Source: a virus. From it: a stretch of 29,000 bases of DNA. Below are positions 7,682 to 16,397 of the stretch, piece by piece (positions within the stretch are counted from its first letter, which is position 1; each line of letters begins with the position of its first letter). The position numbers were made by a program, and so were the translations under genes. The notes beneath the pieces are model-generated. The model did not search any database. It worked only from the letters and a program-made list of their open reading frames with translations, and was not told the origin of the DNA. The stretch is from positions 1 to 29,000 of the IMG/VR virus record IMGVR_UViG_3300030102_004342; one strand, written 5' to 3'.

Positions 7682-9940
7682 TTAAAGCCAATCTACTGCT
7701 CCAACACCGTTTAGAGCATTGATTATTGGTTGTATATTGAACCCCGCAACCTCATAATATGGGTTTACTTTAGCAACGATAAACTTCTCCGCTATGTTGC
7801 GGTAGCCTATTTCACATATTCCCTCGATGTCCGATGGGTCGTCAAATGCGATATAATCTCCATTGGATGCAATAGTTGACAAAAAGTTATCGCCCTTACG
7901 ATAGCCTTTGCCTAGCACTTTGTTAGCCCACGCTGCGCCAGCCCTAACCTCACCTAGCACTTTGTATTCATCTAAGTTTTGTTGTAGCCGTGCTTGTATG
8001 CACAATTCCGTAGGGTCAACCGTTTTCTTAACTACGCCATCAATCATTTCAACCAATGTATCAGTTATTTGCGATTCGGGAACATCATACAATAACGAAG
8101 TCAACATATACTCCATGACCTTTTTCATCATAGAAGGCAATCGGGTTTGTTTCATCTCTATACCTTTGACATATAGTTTTGGTTCATGGTGCTCACCATC
8201 AGTCCATGATGTTAGACCAGCATAACGGTTTTTAGCCATGATAACAACTGATTGACACCACTTTTCAAACTCGGTTTCTATGGGGTGCATATCTTGGTTA
8301 ATGTTGTTGATATGCATAGAGCCATATTCGGGACTTTCACATCTAACGAAAACGGAATCCGTATGACCATATATGACCTCCATACCACGCTTTTCACATT
8401 CTTCACGCAACCGATATAGTGTTTGACGGGAGGTAAAGGTGATTGCTGCGGCAACATCGGGGTGATACAATCCATACTTAGAATCACCGGCTGCACCATA
8501 CATAGATGCAACGAGCGATTTAGTGGCGTATTGCATGGCGTCATACATAGACCTTTCATCATCGGTCTTGGCCGCTTTCATTAGTGCTTTGTATTCATTT
8601 CTAAGTTCTGTCATCCTATCCATCTGTCTAACCAAATGACCCCTTTCACCTAGTTTGAAGCGTGAACCGTTACCACAATCGACACCGTTAGGGTCAAGTG
8701 TTTCCCACGATATGTTGTGTAGTGCGGCATTAGAGTGATACATCGCCTTTATATCCATGATGGCTACATTTCTGTAAACACCTTTCTTTGGCTCCATAAT
8801 ATCTGCACCAGCATAGTCCACCTTTGCGAATCGTGGTTTAGAAGGTATTTGCCAATCTACATCTGGGTCATTGATAGTTAGGCATGTGAATAACCGAGTA
8901 ACAAACGGTGTAGTCTGAATATCACATTGAACAATGTGTTGTATAGCGAGGTGATGATTGATAGCATTGACCATTTTATCTAATCGTGGCAATAATTCTA
9001 CATCTTGGATATTGTAATCAATGTATGTGTGAAAATCAGTATAGTATGTATCATGGCCGTCATCGAGTGGTAGTTTTTTATCATCCAACAATACTTCGGC
9101 AACGGTATCTAACTTTTTGTTAGGCAATGCTCCGTTTTTGATTTGCCACAAACGGGACACGGCGAGCATCAAATCTATAACCAATCGACCACCAATAGGC
9201 TGAGCCCAATCGCTATAATCATATCTAATGATGCGTGATGAGCCACCGCATAACTTTTTGGGGTCAATGTTGTTTTTCTTACATCGTTCAATCAATACTC
9301 TACAATCAGCATTGACTACATTCCAGCCGGTTAGTATATCGGGGTCGCATTTCCTCATGTGTTCGATAAAGTGTAGTAGCATATCTTTCTCGTTTGCGAA
9401 TATCAGTATAGGTGCGCCAGAAATTTTTTTGGTAGAAATTTTGTATGGGTGGTTTATAAACTCAAGCGTATCTATGGAGGCTAGACTGTTAAAGTAGTTT
9501 TGGTCTGGGTCTAAAGCCCAAGTCCACATAGCATTTTTGAAATTGTCATACACACTTATAACCGTAATCATTTCACTATCGGCTGTCCACTCCATATCCC
9601 AATACCAGATACGGTGTTCGTAATTAGGTATTTGTCCGTTGTCCTTAACATAAAGGGATAATGCACGGTTAGTCCAAGGGATATTGCATTCCCATGTTTC
9701 GGAAAATTTATCTTTTAGTTTGCCGACCTCGGCTGGGTCGCCCATAATAACTTTAGTTAGCGATTCGCCATACACACCACGAAAACCTGGTTCTTTAGAA
9801 TAAGCGGGAATCCGGCGTGCGTCATCATCTCGTAGGAAGCCAAATGGGTGATAGTCTTTGATTTTAGTTTCAACTCTATTGCCGTCATTATCACGATGTC
9901 TTACTAAGACGCCACGCAAACCATTCCGCTCTACTATCAT
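7682..9940 (-). CDS. polB: Family B DNA polymerase with 3'-5' exonuclease
   Basis: The 752-residue chain has a normal PolB length. Exonuclease motifs are YWDMEW (Exo I), TGWNVVNAD (Exo II region) and YNIQD (Exo III). Polymerase motifs are MDIKAMYHSNA (motif A, DxxxxY), KSLVASMYGAAG (motif B) and YGHTDSVF (motif C). In motif C the first Asp of the usual YGDTDS is His, while the second, metal-binding Asp remains, so activity is expected. The C-terminus GVGAVDWL resembles the PCNA-binding end of archaeal PolB (type QVGLxxWL), though the Gln is absent. The frame starts one codon earlier with TTG at 9943; the ATG at 9940 has a TATA box 23 nt away, indicating a leaderless message. This is the replicative polymerase of the element. 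Confidence 0.96.
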   Translation of the reverse strand: MIVERNGLRGVLVRHRDNDGNRVETKIKDYHPFGFLRDDDARRIPAYSKEPGFRGVYGESLTKVIMGDPAEVGKLKDKFSETWECNIPWTNRALSLYVKDNGQIPNYEHRIWYWDMEWTADSEMITVISVYDNFKNAMWTWALDPDQNYFNSLASIDTLEFINHPYKISTKKISGAPILIFANEKDMLLHFIEHMRKCDPDILTGWNVVNADCRVLIERCKKNNIDPKKLCGGSSRIIRYDYSDWAQPIGGRLVIDLMLAVSRLWQIKNGALPNKKLDTVAEVLLDDKKLPLDDGHDTYYTDFHTYIDYNIQDVELLPRLDKMVNAINHHLAIQHIVQCDIQTTPFVTRLFTCLTINDPDVDWQIPSKPRFAKVDYAGADIMEPKKGVYRNVAIMDIKAMYHSNAALHNISWETLDPNGVDCGNGSRFKLGERGHLVRQMDRMTELRNEYKALMKAAKTDDERSMYDAMQYATKSLVASMYGAAGDSKYGLYHPDVAAAITFTSRQTLYRLREECEKRGMEVIYGHTDSVFVRCESPEYGSMHINNINQDMHPIETEFEKWCQSVVIMAKNRYAGLTSWTDGEHHEPKLYVKGIEMKQTRLPSMMKKVMEYMLTSLLYDVPESQITDTLVEMIDGVVKKTVDPTELCIQARLQQNLDEYKVLGEVRAGAAWANKVLGKGYRKGDNFLSTIASNGDYIAFDDPSDIEGICEIGYRNIAEKFIVAKVNPYYEVAGFNIQPIINALNGVGAVDWL

Positions 9941-9963
9941 CAATAATAGTATATCCGTTACGG

Positions 9964-9972
9964 TATATAAAA
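9964..9972 (-). promoter_or_regulatory. TATA box for polB
   Basis: TATATAAAA on the + strand (TTTTATATA on the coding strand) lies 23 nt from the ATG at 9940. There is no Shine-Dalgarno sequence, so a leaderless polB transcript is predicted. Confidence 0.7.
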
Positions 9973-9988
9973 GTGACGAACACTAATC

Positions 9989-10291
9989 TTATGACCTACG
10001 GCCAACGCTTCGTGTTTCAATATCATACTTTTCTAGCCATGTGCAGACGGTCATAGGCGAAACATTAAACATTCTACCTATCTCCGCCATAGTCATGCCT
10101 TTATTAACATAGTTTTCTTGCAACCATTCATAACTGCGGTATAGTTTATCTTGATTTATCAAATTTGCTTCAATCTTTACTTGTATGTTGCCTGTTTCAC
10201 TTATTAGTGATACGGTATCACCAATATTCAATTCCTTAGGTAAGTCTAGGGAAACTTTGTCCCCGTCATTAAGCACTGCTATCTTTGCCAT
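9989..10291 (-). CDS. HTH protein with N-terminal beta domain (100 aa)
   Basis: Residues 1-45 form a short-strand beta domain (SLDLPKELNIGDTVSLI), somewhat like swapped-hairpin or AbrB-type modules. Residues 52-100 hold a clear helix-turn-helix, MTMAEIGRMFNVSPMTVCTWLEKYDIETRS, of the type found in resolvase-like and phage homing-associated DNA-binding domains. It is the only gene of its unit, between polB and the methyltransferase, with its own leaderless promoter. It is a candidate transcription regulator of the early genes. The target is unknown. Confidence 0.75.
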   Translation of the reverse strand: MAKIAVLNDGDKVSLDLPKELNIGDTVSLISETGNIQVKIEANLINQDKLYRSYEWLQENYVNKGMTMAEIGRMFNVSPMTVCTWLEKYDIETRSVGRRS

Positions 10292-10316
10292 GTGATATGC
10301 TATATATGGTTAGCCT

Positions 10317-10325
10317 TATAAACAT
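10317..10325 (-). promoter_or_regulatory. TATA box for the HTH gene
   Basis: TATAAACAT on the + strand, 25 nt from the ATG at 10291; no Shine-Dalgarno site intervenes. It is an exact copy of the window's promoter consensus. Confidence 0.7.
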
Positions 10326-10329
10326 TTGC

Positions 10330-11274
10330 TCATAACCATTCGGCTAATGTTCTTTGTTGAACGAGATTCAAAGCATGCCAATGCTCTTTCATTTGCTTTG
10401 GGTCGCCGTTGTAAAATATCAAAACATTCTGGTGCATTTTTCCAATCTTACGATTGTATTCCCACTGCTTCGCTACCCTAAGTGCTAATGTTCCTACCAC
10501 ATTTTGTAGTATAATCTCGTTGAACAATCTAAACCCATGTACTTCACATGCCTCGATTGTCTTTGAAACAAAATTACATAGATAACCTGTTTTATCTCTA
10601 TAATCACCCACGACTACGGCCACAAAGGTATTCTCGTTCATACTAGCCATAGCCTTGTTCATAATAGAGGCATACATCTCATCGAATTTGTTTGGCGACA
10701 TATTAGATATGTCATCTGGATGGTCGGAATATACTTCTAAATCACCATAGGGAGGGCATGTTAGCATAAAGTCAAAATCATCACCCAACTTAGGCAATTG
10801 TTTGTTAGAATCTCCTTGAATCCAATGACAGGTTGCACCGTCTTTTCCTCCTATATCAGCAAATTGCATACGGTTTGCATCTACTTGTTCCTGCCGTAAT
10901 TCTATACCTACATAGTCTAAGCCCATTTGGGATGCTACTATACCACGAACAGAACCTCCTGCAAAGGGGTCGAGAACCATTGGCCGTGTCACCCCATCGG
11001 TGCGTGATTTCTTAGGAACAAACCATGTGTAAAGCAATTCGCAAAGTGCTGGGTCAAAGATTGAAGTGTCGCTTTGTGTAGCAACCTGAACATCTCCGGT
11101 TTCATCCATCCACTCTTTGATATTGAAAGCCCGTGCCGACCTACCTACTTCGGATTCTATACCCAACGCTTTCCATTTGCGCTTACGATTTTGCCACCTG
11201 TCGGTTGATGTATTGATAATCGAGAAGGGGTTATCCATGAATCGTTGTTGTAGTCCGTGAGGGTTTTTAGCCAT
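10330..11274 (-). CDS. Site-specific DNA methyltransferase (N4-cytosine or N6-adenine type)
   Basis: The 314-residue protein has the SAM-binding motif LDPFAGGSVRG (about residues 96-106), GIELRQEQVDANR after it, and the catalytic LTCPPY (about 178-183), which is the (D/N/S/T)PPY signature of amino-methyltransferases. The order motif I then motif IV is seen. No restriction endonuclease is adjacent, so it is an orphan enzyme, probably protecting viral DNA or marking it for replication. Its extreme C-terminus QRTLAEWL fits the PCNA-binding consensus QxxLxxWL very well, suggesting that it travels with the clamp and methylates nascent DNA. The target sequence cannot be read from the protein. A leaderless promoter precedes it. 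Confidence 0.9.
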   Translation of the reverse strand: MAKNPHGLQQRFMDNPFSIINTSTDRWQNRKRKWKALGIESEVGRSARAFNIKEWMDETGDVQVATQSDTSIFDPALCELLYTWFVPKKSRTDGVTRPMVLDPFAGGSVRGIVASQMGLDYVGIELRQEQVDANRMQFADIGGKDGATCHWIQGDSNKQLPKLGDDFDFMLTCPPYGDLEVYSDHPDDISNMSPNKFDEMYASIMNKAMASMNENTFVAVVVGDYRDKTGYLCNFVSKTIEACEVHGFRLFNEIILQNVVGTLALRVAKQWEYNRKIGKMHQNVLIFYNGDPKQMKEHWHALNLVQQRTLAEWL

Positions 11275-11297
11275 AATATCACATATCCGTCTTTGTA

Positions 11298-11306
11298 TAT
11301 AAACAT
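11298..11306 (-). promoter_or_regulatory. TATA box for the methyltransferase gene
   Basis: TATAAACAT on the + strand, 23 nt from the ATG at 11274. The 70-base gap to the PLP-enzyme gene holds this box and a G-run (C-run on the coding strand) at about 11312-11318. Confidence 0.7.
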
Positions 11307-11344
11307 GCTGTGGGGGGGTCTTGTCTATGGGAAAATAAATATAT

Positions 11345-12232
11345 TTAGTAAAATGGAGTGCTGGTAGCCATTAATTCTTTTGCATCCTCCCAAAATAATT
11401 CCTGCCATTCACTAGGACATGACTTTATTGGCCGCATACCAGATAACCATAATACATCATTTGGTTGAATATAGGGCTTCAACTTTGCTGAATAAAACGG
11501 GTCTAAAACATCACCAGAATGCGTTGTTTCGTATTGCCAGTGGTGATAGTCCCCCGTTGCCCTAATCATCGACAGAACCGGCTTTTCTGCTAACAGAAAC
11601 GGGTCGGTATATTGTTGGGTCATGTATTGAATCATAAAGTCAGTATTGTGTTGTATATTATCATAGTCGGCCAGGTCGGAAACGCACACAGCAACAACCT
11701 CTACATCGGTTCTTTTTAGAACGGTAAGACCTGTCATAACACCGGCTGCGGTTATACCCGAGCCCGTTGGCACTAATACTCTTTTACAATCCATCGGTAG
11801 GTTCATGCATTGGAGTGCGGTGTCATGTATTGCTCTTTTAGAATCCCATTTAACACAACCACCTAATTCCTTAGCCTTTGCCCTAGCCCTAGCACGATAT
11901 ACGGAGGCATAGCCCGGAAACACTTCATGTATAGTAGCACCCATAGCCGCAGCATAGTTTGTTGCTTCAGTGCGCTTTTTTCTACGGGGAACAAAGATGT
12001 GTGCAGGAACACCTGCCCTTTGTGCCGCCCATGCAACATATATCTGCATTGCCGAATATGAAGCACAACCCACTATCATAGGTTCGCCCGGCTGTTCGCT
12101 GGCCATATCTAAAAACTGTCTAACCTTTGCGCCAGATGGATTATCCAAATTCGTATAGCACGCCAAATCCTCACGCTTTAACCAATAGTTAGAGCACCGT
12201 TCAACGGGAGTTATACGGGTATGATTCCACAT
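11345..12232 (-). CDS. PLP-dependent enzyme, ACC deaminase/cysteine-desulfhydrase/threonine-synthase fold
   Basis: The 295-residue protein belongs to fold-type II PLP enzymes: LKREDL (about 19-24), SGAKVRQF with the likely Schiff-base Lys (about 34-41), the asparagine-loop region GCASYSAMQ, and the phosphate-binding loop PTGSGITAAG. The KREDL plus GAKxR arrangement is closest to ACC deaminase and D-cysteine desulfhydrase. The start codon overlaps the clamp gene's stop (TGATG), so it is tied to the replication unit of the OB-fold, Sak4 and clamp genes. That placement is odd for a metabolic enzyme. It may act on free amino acids as an auxiliary metabolic gene or in base hypermodification, where phages use PLP enzymes. 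The substrate is unknown. A GTG at 12235 is an alternative start. Confidence 0.78.
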   Translation of the reverse strand: MWNHTRITPVERCSNYWLKREDLACYTNLDNPSGAKVRQFLDMASEQPGEPMIVGCASYSAMQIYVAWAAQRAGVPAHIFVPRRKKRTEATNYAAAMGATIHEVFPGYASVYRARARAKAKELGGCVKWDSKRAIHDTALQCMNLPMDCKRVLVPTGSGITAAGVMTGLTVLKRTDVEVVAVCVSDLADYDNIQHNTDFMIQYMTQQYTDPFLLAEKPVLSMIRATGDYHHWQYETTHSGDVLDPFYSAKLKPYIQPNDVLWLSGMRPIKSCPSEWQELFWEDAKELMATSTPFY

Positions 12233-13062
12233 CACAACACTCCGGCCTGATAAACAAATCCACAGTCACCAAAATCTAACACCATTCTGATGCCCTGCCT
12301 TTCTTCTCTAAAGTCTAAGAAATGTATGATACAATTTCCGCCCATGCCAGCAAAGACATTCTCCAATCCACCCTCGAAAGCCCATTCAAACGGCTTTTGG
12401 TCTGGTTGAGTAATATCTATTCTATCTGTGGTATGACCCTTTAATTCATCACCAACGCTAACAGTTATTCCTTTATCATCGACTGAAATAATGTATCGGT
12501 TTAGTTTCTGACCATTCATGTTATCACATCTAAGAATCTCATACATACGGTTGCTGTCAACACACCATTCATACATAGGCTTCCTAACCGTGCCGTCTGC
12601 CATTTGATAACCAACAAAGTTTTTATTGGTCTCGTCAAACACAAACCGTTCCGATAACGATTGCGACTTCGAGCCCCAATCAAATATGGTTTCCTGTGAA
12701 TGTGGAAATGCCAAACCGTCTGGTGATGCAGTTAGAGTAGTAGTTTTGCTACCCGATTTGAATATTATTTTACCATGTTGCGTGTCAATAGTTAGTGGAG
12801 ATGAATGCGAGCCTAATACGCCCAACACTCTCGGTATGTCCGGTATAGGTATAGAATAGTCATCTTCCTTACTTTCTAATATTGGTGCAATAAACTTTGA
12901 TAGACTTGTTTTACCGTCACGCACTAAAGATGTGGTGCTAACTGTATTATCGCTTACTCGCAATAAACACGATGTTACCTGTGATTGCGGTTTGCCTCCA
13001 ACGCATTGTTGTCTTTGTGTTCGCCTAAGTAAGTTTGCTAATGTCGATGTATCAATTTTCAT
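12232..13062 (-). CDS. pcn: Sliding clamp, PCNA-like
   Basis: The 276-residue protein has the length and pattern of a two-domain clamp. The N-terminus MKIDTSTLANLLRRTQ is a helix as in PCNA; PIPDIPRVLGVLG is followed by short strands (LTIDTQHGKIIFKSG, TTTLTAS), and the second half repeats the layout with FAGMGGNCIIHFLD near the end. Identity to cellular PCNA looks low. It should encircle DNA as a ring and bind PIP peptides; four viral proteins here end in possible ones. GGAGGG lies about 9 bases before the ATG. It overlaps both neighbours (ATGA upstream, TGATG downstream) within the OB-fold/Sak4/PLP unit. The adjacent RFC unit supports the assignment. Confidence 0.75.
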   Translation of the reverse strand: MKIDTSTLANLLRRTQRQQCVGGKPQSQVTSCLLRVSDNTVSTTSLVRDGKTSLSKFIAPILESKEDDYSIPIPDIPRVLGVLGSHSSPLTIDTQHGKIIFKSGSKTTTLTASPDGLAFPHSQETIFDWGSKSQSLSERFVFDETNKNFVGYQMADGTVRKPMYEWCVDSNRMYEILRCDNMNGQKLNRYIISVDDKGITVSVGDELKGHTTDRIDITQPDQKPFEWAFEGGLENVFAGMGGNCIIHFLDFREERQGIRMVLDFGDCGFVYQAGVL

Positions 13063-13277
13063 ATTCTTTCCCTCCGCATGTAATTCTTTACGGGATAATC
13101 ACAAAACAATGTAATAGGGGCTACCTTTTGTGCGGAGGCTATTGCCTCCATCATGTCGTTGATTACACGAGTGTTATATTTTAACTGCTTAATCATAGAC
13201 TCTACTTTAGAATAGATTTCATCCAGGTCACCATTTATTACCTCTATTTGGTGCTGTGTAACCGAACCGGTAGTCAT
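13059..13277 (-). CDS. Small helical protein between Sak4 and clamp (72 aa)
   Basis: The product is mostly helical with a coiled-coil-like central part (ViNGDLDEIYSKVESMIKQL and onward) and a basic end, YMRRERI. No domain is recognised. Its stop overlaps the clamp's start (ATGA), and it begins 4 bases after the Sak4 stop, so it is embedded in the replication unit. It could be a small replisome adaptor; that is position-based inference. Confidence 0.7.
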   Translation of the reverse strand: MTTGSVTQHQIEVINGDLDEIYSKVESMIKQLKYNTRVINDMMEAIASAQKVAPITLFCDYPVKNYMRRERI

Positions 13278-13281
13278 GCTA

Positions 13282-14208
13282 TCACCACTTTAGGTCAGGT
13301 AATCCTTTCCATACCACCTTTTTGCCCTTGATAGATAGAATATCATAGGTAGTGCCAACTAACTCCATGCCTCTACCTTTCATTTCTTCGATAGTGCCTC
13401 TAACAACCCATTCATTGTCATCGAGTGTATCATCACCCTTTACACCGGCTGCATCATCGGCTGTCTTTTTGTATCGGGCTAAGAATATCTGCTGTGAAAC
13501 GATACGCTGTGTGCCATCTACCCAATCAACCTTTTCACCAATCTTCATTAGTCCTTTAGAACCTCCACCCACATCTACATAGGTTTTGTGGTCTTTCAGA
13601 TGAAAAGTAAAGAACACCTTAGCAATTGGTAGCGAATGAACCCTATTGATAATATCTCTAAACAATTGGTTGCGTGTGCGCCACTCTTTTTGGTTGAATG
13701 AATCGCCTTCTTCTTTGATTGTTCCACGCTCTAATAACTTTGCAGTCATAGCGAATTCGCACCACTTCATAAAGGTAGAGCCGCCATCAAAGATAAATGC
13801 TTCATGGTCATCAGGATTAGCCGTAATATCTTCGGATATTAGATTAACAAACCAACCCACTTTGTCAATCAAAGCAGACCAGTTAGTGGTGTTGTCATCG
13901 TTGAAGATAGATTCATCGCCCTCATCATATAGGGATATGACCTGGATATTCTTTGCTTTGGGATAAATATGTGCAACAGTTTCTCGTGCGGAGTTATCAA
14001 AGTCAAAGATAGTGATAGTTTTCTTAGAGTCAACATTTGCCAAATCCAAAGCCAATCCGGTTTTGCAGGTATTTTCTTTACCCACTAAAGCCATACGGAC
14101 AGGTGTTCTATTAGCACGCTGCTTTTGCCTTTCGAGCATAGCCCTCATGTGTTCCCTACCGTATTTAGGAGCCTCCGGTTCTTTGGTTGCAGTCTTTCCC
14201 CAACTCAT
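13282..14208 (-). CDS. Sak4/RadA-like RecA-fold ATPase with atypical Walker A
   Basis: This 308-residue protein has a P-loop VGKENTCKTG (residues 42-51), in which Cys replaces the usual Gly before Lys-Thr, followed by strand IFDFDNS and a Walker B strand EAFIFDGGS near residue 135. A later FFTFHLKDH strand and GLMKIGEKVDWVDG complete the RecA-like core. The architecture matches the compact Sak4-type single-strand annealing/recombination ATPases of phages and archaeal viruses. It probably works with the OB-fold protein encoded directly upstream (ATGA overlap) in strand annealing and repair. The Cys substitution is worth testing but need not abolish nucleotide binding, since Lys and Thr are kept. 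Confidence 0.8.
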   Translation of the reverse strand: MSWGKTATKEPEAPKYGREHMRAMLERQKQRANRTPVRMALVGKENTCKTGLALDLANVDSKKTITIFDFDNSARETVAHIYPKAKNIQVISLYDEGDESIFNDDNTTNWSALIDKVGWFVNLISEDITANPDDHEAFIFDGGSTFMKWCEFAMTAKLLERGTIKEEGDSFNQKEWRTRNQLFRDIINRVHSLPIAKVFFTFHLKDHKTYVDVGGGSKGLMKIGEKVDWVDGTQRIVSQQIFLARYKKTADDAAGVKGDDTLDDNEWVVRGTIEEMKGRGMELVGTTYDILSIKGKKVVWKGLPDLKW

Positions 14209-15425
14209 TCAGCATCCCACCCGGAAACATCTGTTATTGCAGGTGCAACGGAATCTACAATGTGCCAGCCATATACGGACATGCGAGGTTCACCGTCATT
14301 GGTTTTCCATACCGCACCGGTCAGTAGAATAGTAGAACCAACTGCAAAGTCAATAGTATTGGCATGAATCGCCGGAACTCTAACCTCGATAGCCGGTGCT
14401 GTAAAGTCTTCTAAGTCACCAACAACGATAGTGGTTGCCCCATTGTCAAGTGTGTCGATGTGTGATACTTCACCCATAAGTCCAACCCATTGTTCCCACC
14501 AATCCTCGTCGTCTCGGTGTGCATCATAGTATGGTAGTAAGTCATTGAATGATGAAAGCAATTTGTCCTCACCTAATATATCAACAATGAATCCTTCGGG
14601 TTTGCCATCGGCTATAACAAATGGTGCAGATGGTAGTAACGATGCTGCATCAGGGTCTTCGGAAAACACCGAAACACCTTTGCGAGTCCATGCTCTACCG
14701 TTGCCAGTCTTTGCATTGTCTTTACCTGCTTTGACCGGAATGCTACCGGGTATGTAGGTAAGTTGCTGTGTCAATGCCGCATCGCCGGAAAACTTTACTT
14801 CGTATAGTTTAACTTCGCCACCGTCTAAAGAACCAAGGAACAAGCATGTGCGCTCCGGTTCGCTTTGTGGTCGTGGTTTACCATAGCGGAAGTTTGCATC
14901 ACCTGATGGGTAGTTAGGCATTGTTGAATCTGCTACAATGTAATAGTGAATACCAAGTGATTCATGCTCTACTGTGCCTTTAGGTAGTGATGGTACTTCG
15001 GTTTCACCAATACCGGGCGTGAATGCTTCTTTCTTCATCAATGATGGATTTGCTTTCCTTAGATAGCCCATATCTGATGGATTGTAGGTAACGATAGCAC
15101 CGCTGGTAATTAGTGCATCAATGCCTGCAGAATCTAAATCACTAAGTGTAGTGTTCATTTTCTTGTAGGCCATCTTTGCCCAGTCTTTGTATGGTGGTGA
15201 TGTAACGAAACAACCACTTAGTAATACACAACCCGACGACGCAATCTTTCTTTTCTCGGTCATCAATTGTCTAGCCGCAATCCTAACGGCTCTATTGTGT
15301 TGTTCGACATCGTTGAAGTCAACCCATGTCGCTTTGTTCTCATCTAAAACCACACCGACCCTGCGCTCTATGGCTGCCGCCGTTGTTCCTACTTGCTTTG
15401 CTACTTTATCATAATCGTTGGTCAT
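14205..15425 (-). CDS. OB-fold, RPA-like single-stranded DNA-binding protein (putative)
   Basis: The 406-residue protein has a helical N-terminus (KVAKQVGTTAAAIERRVG, HTH-like) and a beta-rich body. Residues about 315-395 have the order of an OB fold: GEVSHIDTLDNGATTIVVGDL, IEVRVPA, GSTILLTGAVWKT and MSVYGWHIV. The acidic C-terminus VSGWDAE is reminiscent of the acidic tails of SSB proteins. It heads the unit followed by Sak4, a small protein, the clamp and the PLP enzyme, which fits a viral RPA role in protecting single strands and loading recombinase. The start has GGAGG at 9-10 bases and a TATA box exactly 40 nt upstream. Family assignment is inferred from pattern and context. Confidence 0.55.
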   Translation of the reverse strand: MTNDYDKVAKQVGTTAAAIERRVGVVLDENKATWVDFNDVEQHNRAVRIAARQLMTEKRKIASSGCVLLSGCFVTSPPYKDWAKMAYKKMNTTLSDLDSAGIDALITSGAIVTYNPSDMGYLRKANPSLMKKEAFTPGIGETEVPSLPKGTVEHESLGIHYYIVADSTMPNYPSGDANFRYGKPRPQSEPERTCLFLGSLDGGEVKLYEVKFSGDAALTQQLTYIPGSIPVKAGKDNAKTGNGRAWTRKGVSVFSEDPDAASLLPSAPFVIADGKPEGFIVDILGEDKLLSSFNDLLPYYDAHRDDEDWWEQWVGLMGEVSHIDTLDNGATTIVVGDLEDFTAPAIEVRVPAIHANTIDFAVGSTILLTGAVWKTNDGEPRMSVYGWHIVDSVAPAITDVSGWDAE

Positions 15426-15465
15426 AATATATTTGCCTCCTAATTTGTCTGTGGTTGTTATAGGT

Positions 15466-15474
15466 TATAAACAT
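15466..15474 (-). promoter_or_regulatory. TATA box for the OB-fold/Sak4/clamp/PLP unit
   Basis: TATAAACAT on the + strand, exactly 40 nt from the ATG at 15425. The predicted 15-nt leader carries AGGAGG. It touches the end of the RFC gene at 15477, so the two replication units are head-to-tail. Confidence 0.7.
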
Positions 15475-15476
15475 GC

Positions 15477-16397
15477 CTATCGCCCCACTGGACTACATAA
15501 TGTTCTTACAAACTCCATCAATGCTATGTGTTCATTTACTCCCGCTATCAAATCCCTTTCGGCCTGTATTGAAGCGTTAATAACTTTTATTTTGGATTCT
15601 ACATTCGAGGGATTATCCATAGCAAATTCAAACACGCTACGAACCATTGAACGAGGGTCGGTAGCATAACGGGTTAATTCTTCGTATGCAGACTCCATGT
15701 TCTTTTCTTTAAAACAAAGTCTAAGCACCTTTGCGCTATCCGTGCGGTTTGTAGTTAGAGATAGAATAAATGATTCTCTTTCATCACCCATCGTTGATAA
15801 TGTCTGCAAAGCACCCAAACAGTTACGCAGGTCTCCCAAATGGCTATGTGCAATTACACTCAGTTCGTGGTCGGTGACTGGCATCGACTCTTTGGCCGCA
15901 ACACTAGCCATACGCTTCAAACAATCATTTATTGATATAGGCTCGAATGTTCTAACCTGACACCGTGACTGCAACCAAGGACTAACTAGATTTAAGTCGT
16001 TGCATGTTAGTATAAAGTAACACGATGCTTCTTCTATGACGCCCTTTAGAGCATCCTGTGCCTGCCGAGTAATTCTATCGGCCTCGTCTAAAAAGATGAT
16101 AACCTCATTTACACCGGAACGAGAAAGTGGTATCACATATTCTTCGATAAATTCTATGCCCCGTGTTTTCTTTGATGAGGCATTGAATTGATGTATCTGG
16201 AATCCTAAAGTCTTTGCTATTATTTTTGCGAGCGTTGTTTTGCCTGTTCCTGGTTCACGAGAATGGAAGATATAATTTTGCATAGGGGATTCGCCCTTTA
16301 GTATAGGTAAAAACTCCGCAACCAAATGTTGTTGGCCTACAAAATCATCGAGTGTAGTAGGTCTATATGTCTGCCACCAGATATTTTTACTAATCAT
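15477..16397 (-). CDS. rfcS: Replication factor C small subunit (clamp loader)
   Basis: The 306-residue AAA+ protein starts with WWQTYRPTTLDDFVGQ, the classic RFC box (YRPxxLxDxVGQ). It has Walker A REPGTGKT (47-54), Walker B IIFLDEAD (100-107), sensor 1 FILTCND (128-134), and the SRC motif (144-146) with the arginine finger. It is shorter at the C-terminus than cellular RFCS (about 320-330). It should load the viral clamp encoded in the next unit; no RFC large subunit is seen, so it may form a homo-oligomer or use the host large subunit. Its ATG overlaps the stop of the 38-residue zinc protein (ATGA), with GAGGAG as ribosome site inside that gene. Confidence 0.94.
   Translation of the reverse strand: MISKNIWWQTYRPTTLDDFVGQQHLVAEFLPILKGESPMQNYIFHSREPGTGKTTLAKIIAKTLGFQIHQFNASSKKTRGIEFIEEYVIPLSRSGVNEVIIFLDEADRITRQAQDALKGVIEEASCYFILTCNDLNLVSPWLQSRCQVRTFEPISINDCLKRMASVAAKESMPVTDHELSVIAHSHLGDLRNCLGALQTLSTMGDERESFILSLTTNRTDSAKVLRLCFKEKNMESAYEELTRYATDPRSMVRSVFEFAMDNPSNVESKIKVINASIQAERDLIAGVNEHIALMEFVRTLCSPVGR

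Noticed and set aside
8278-8562. 94-codon - strand frame within polB in another phase
   Set aside because: Falls over PolB motifs B and C, which are clearly the coding phase.
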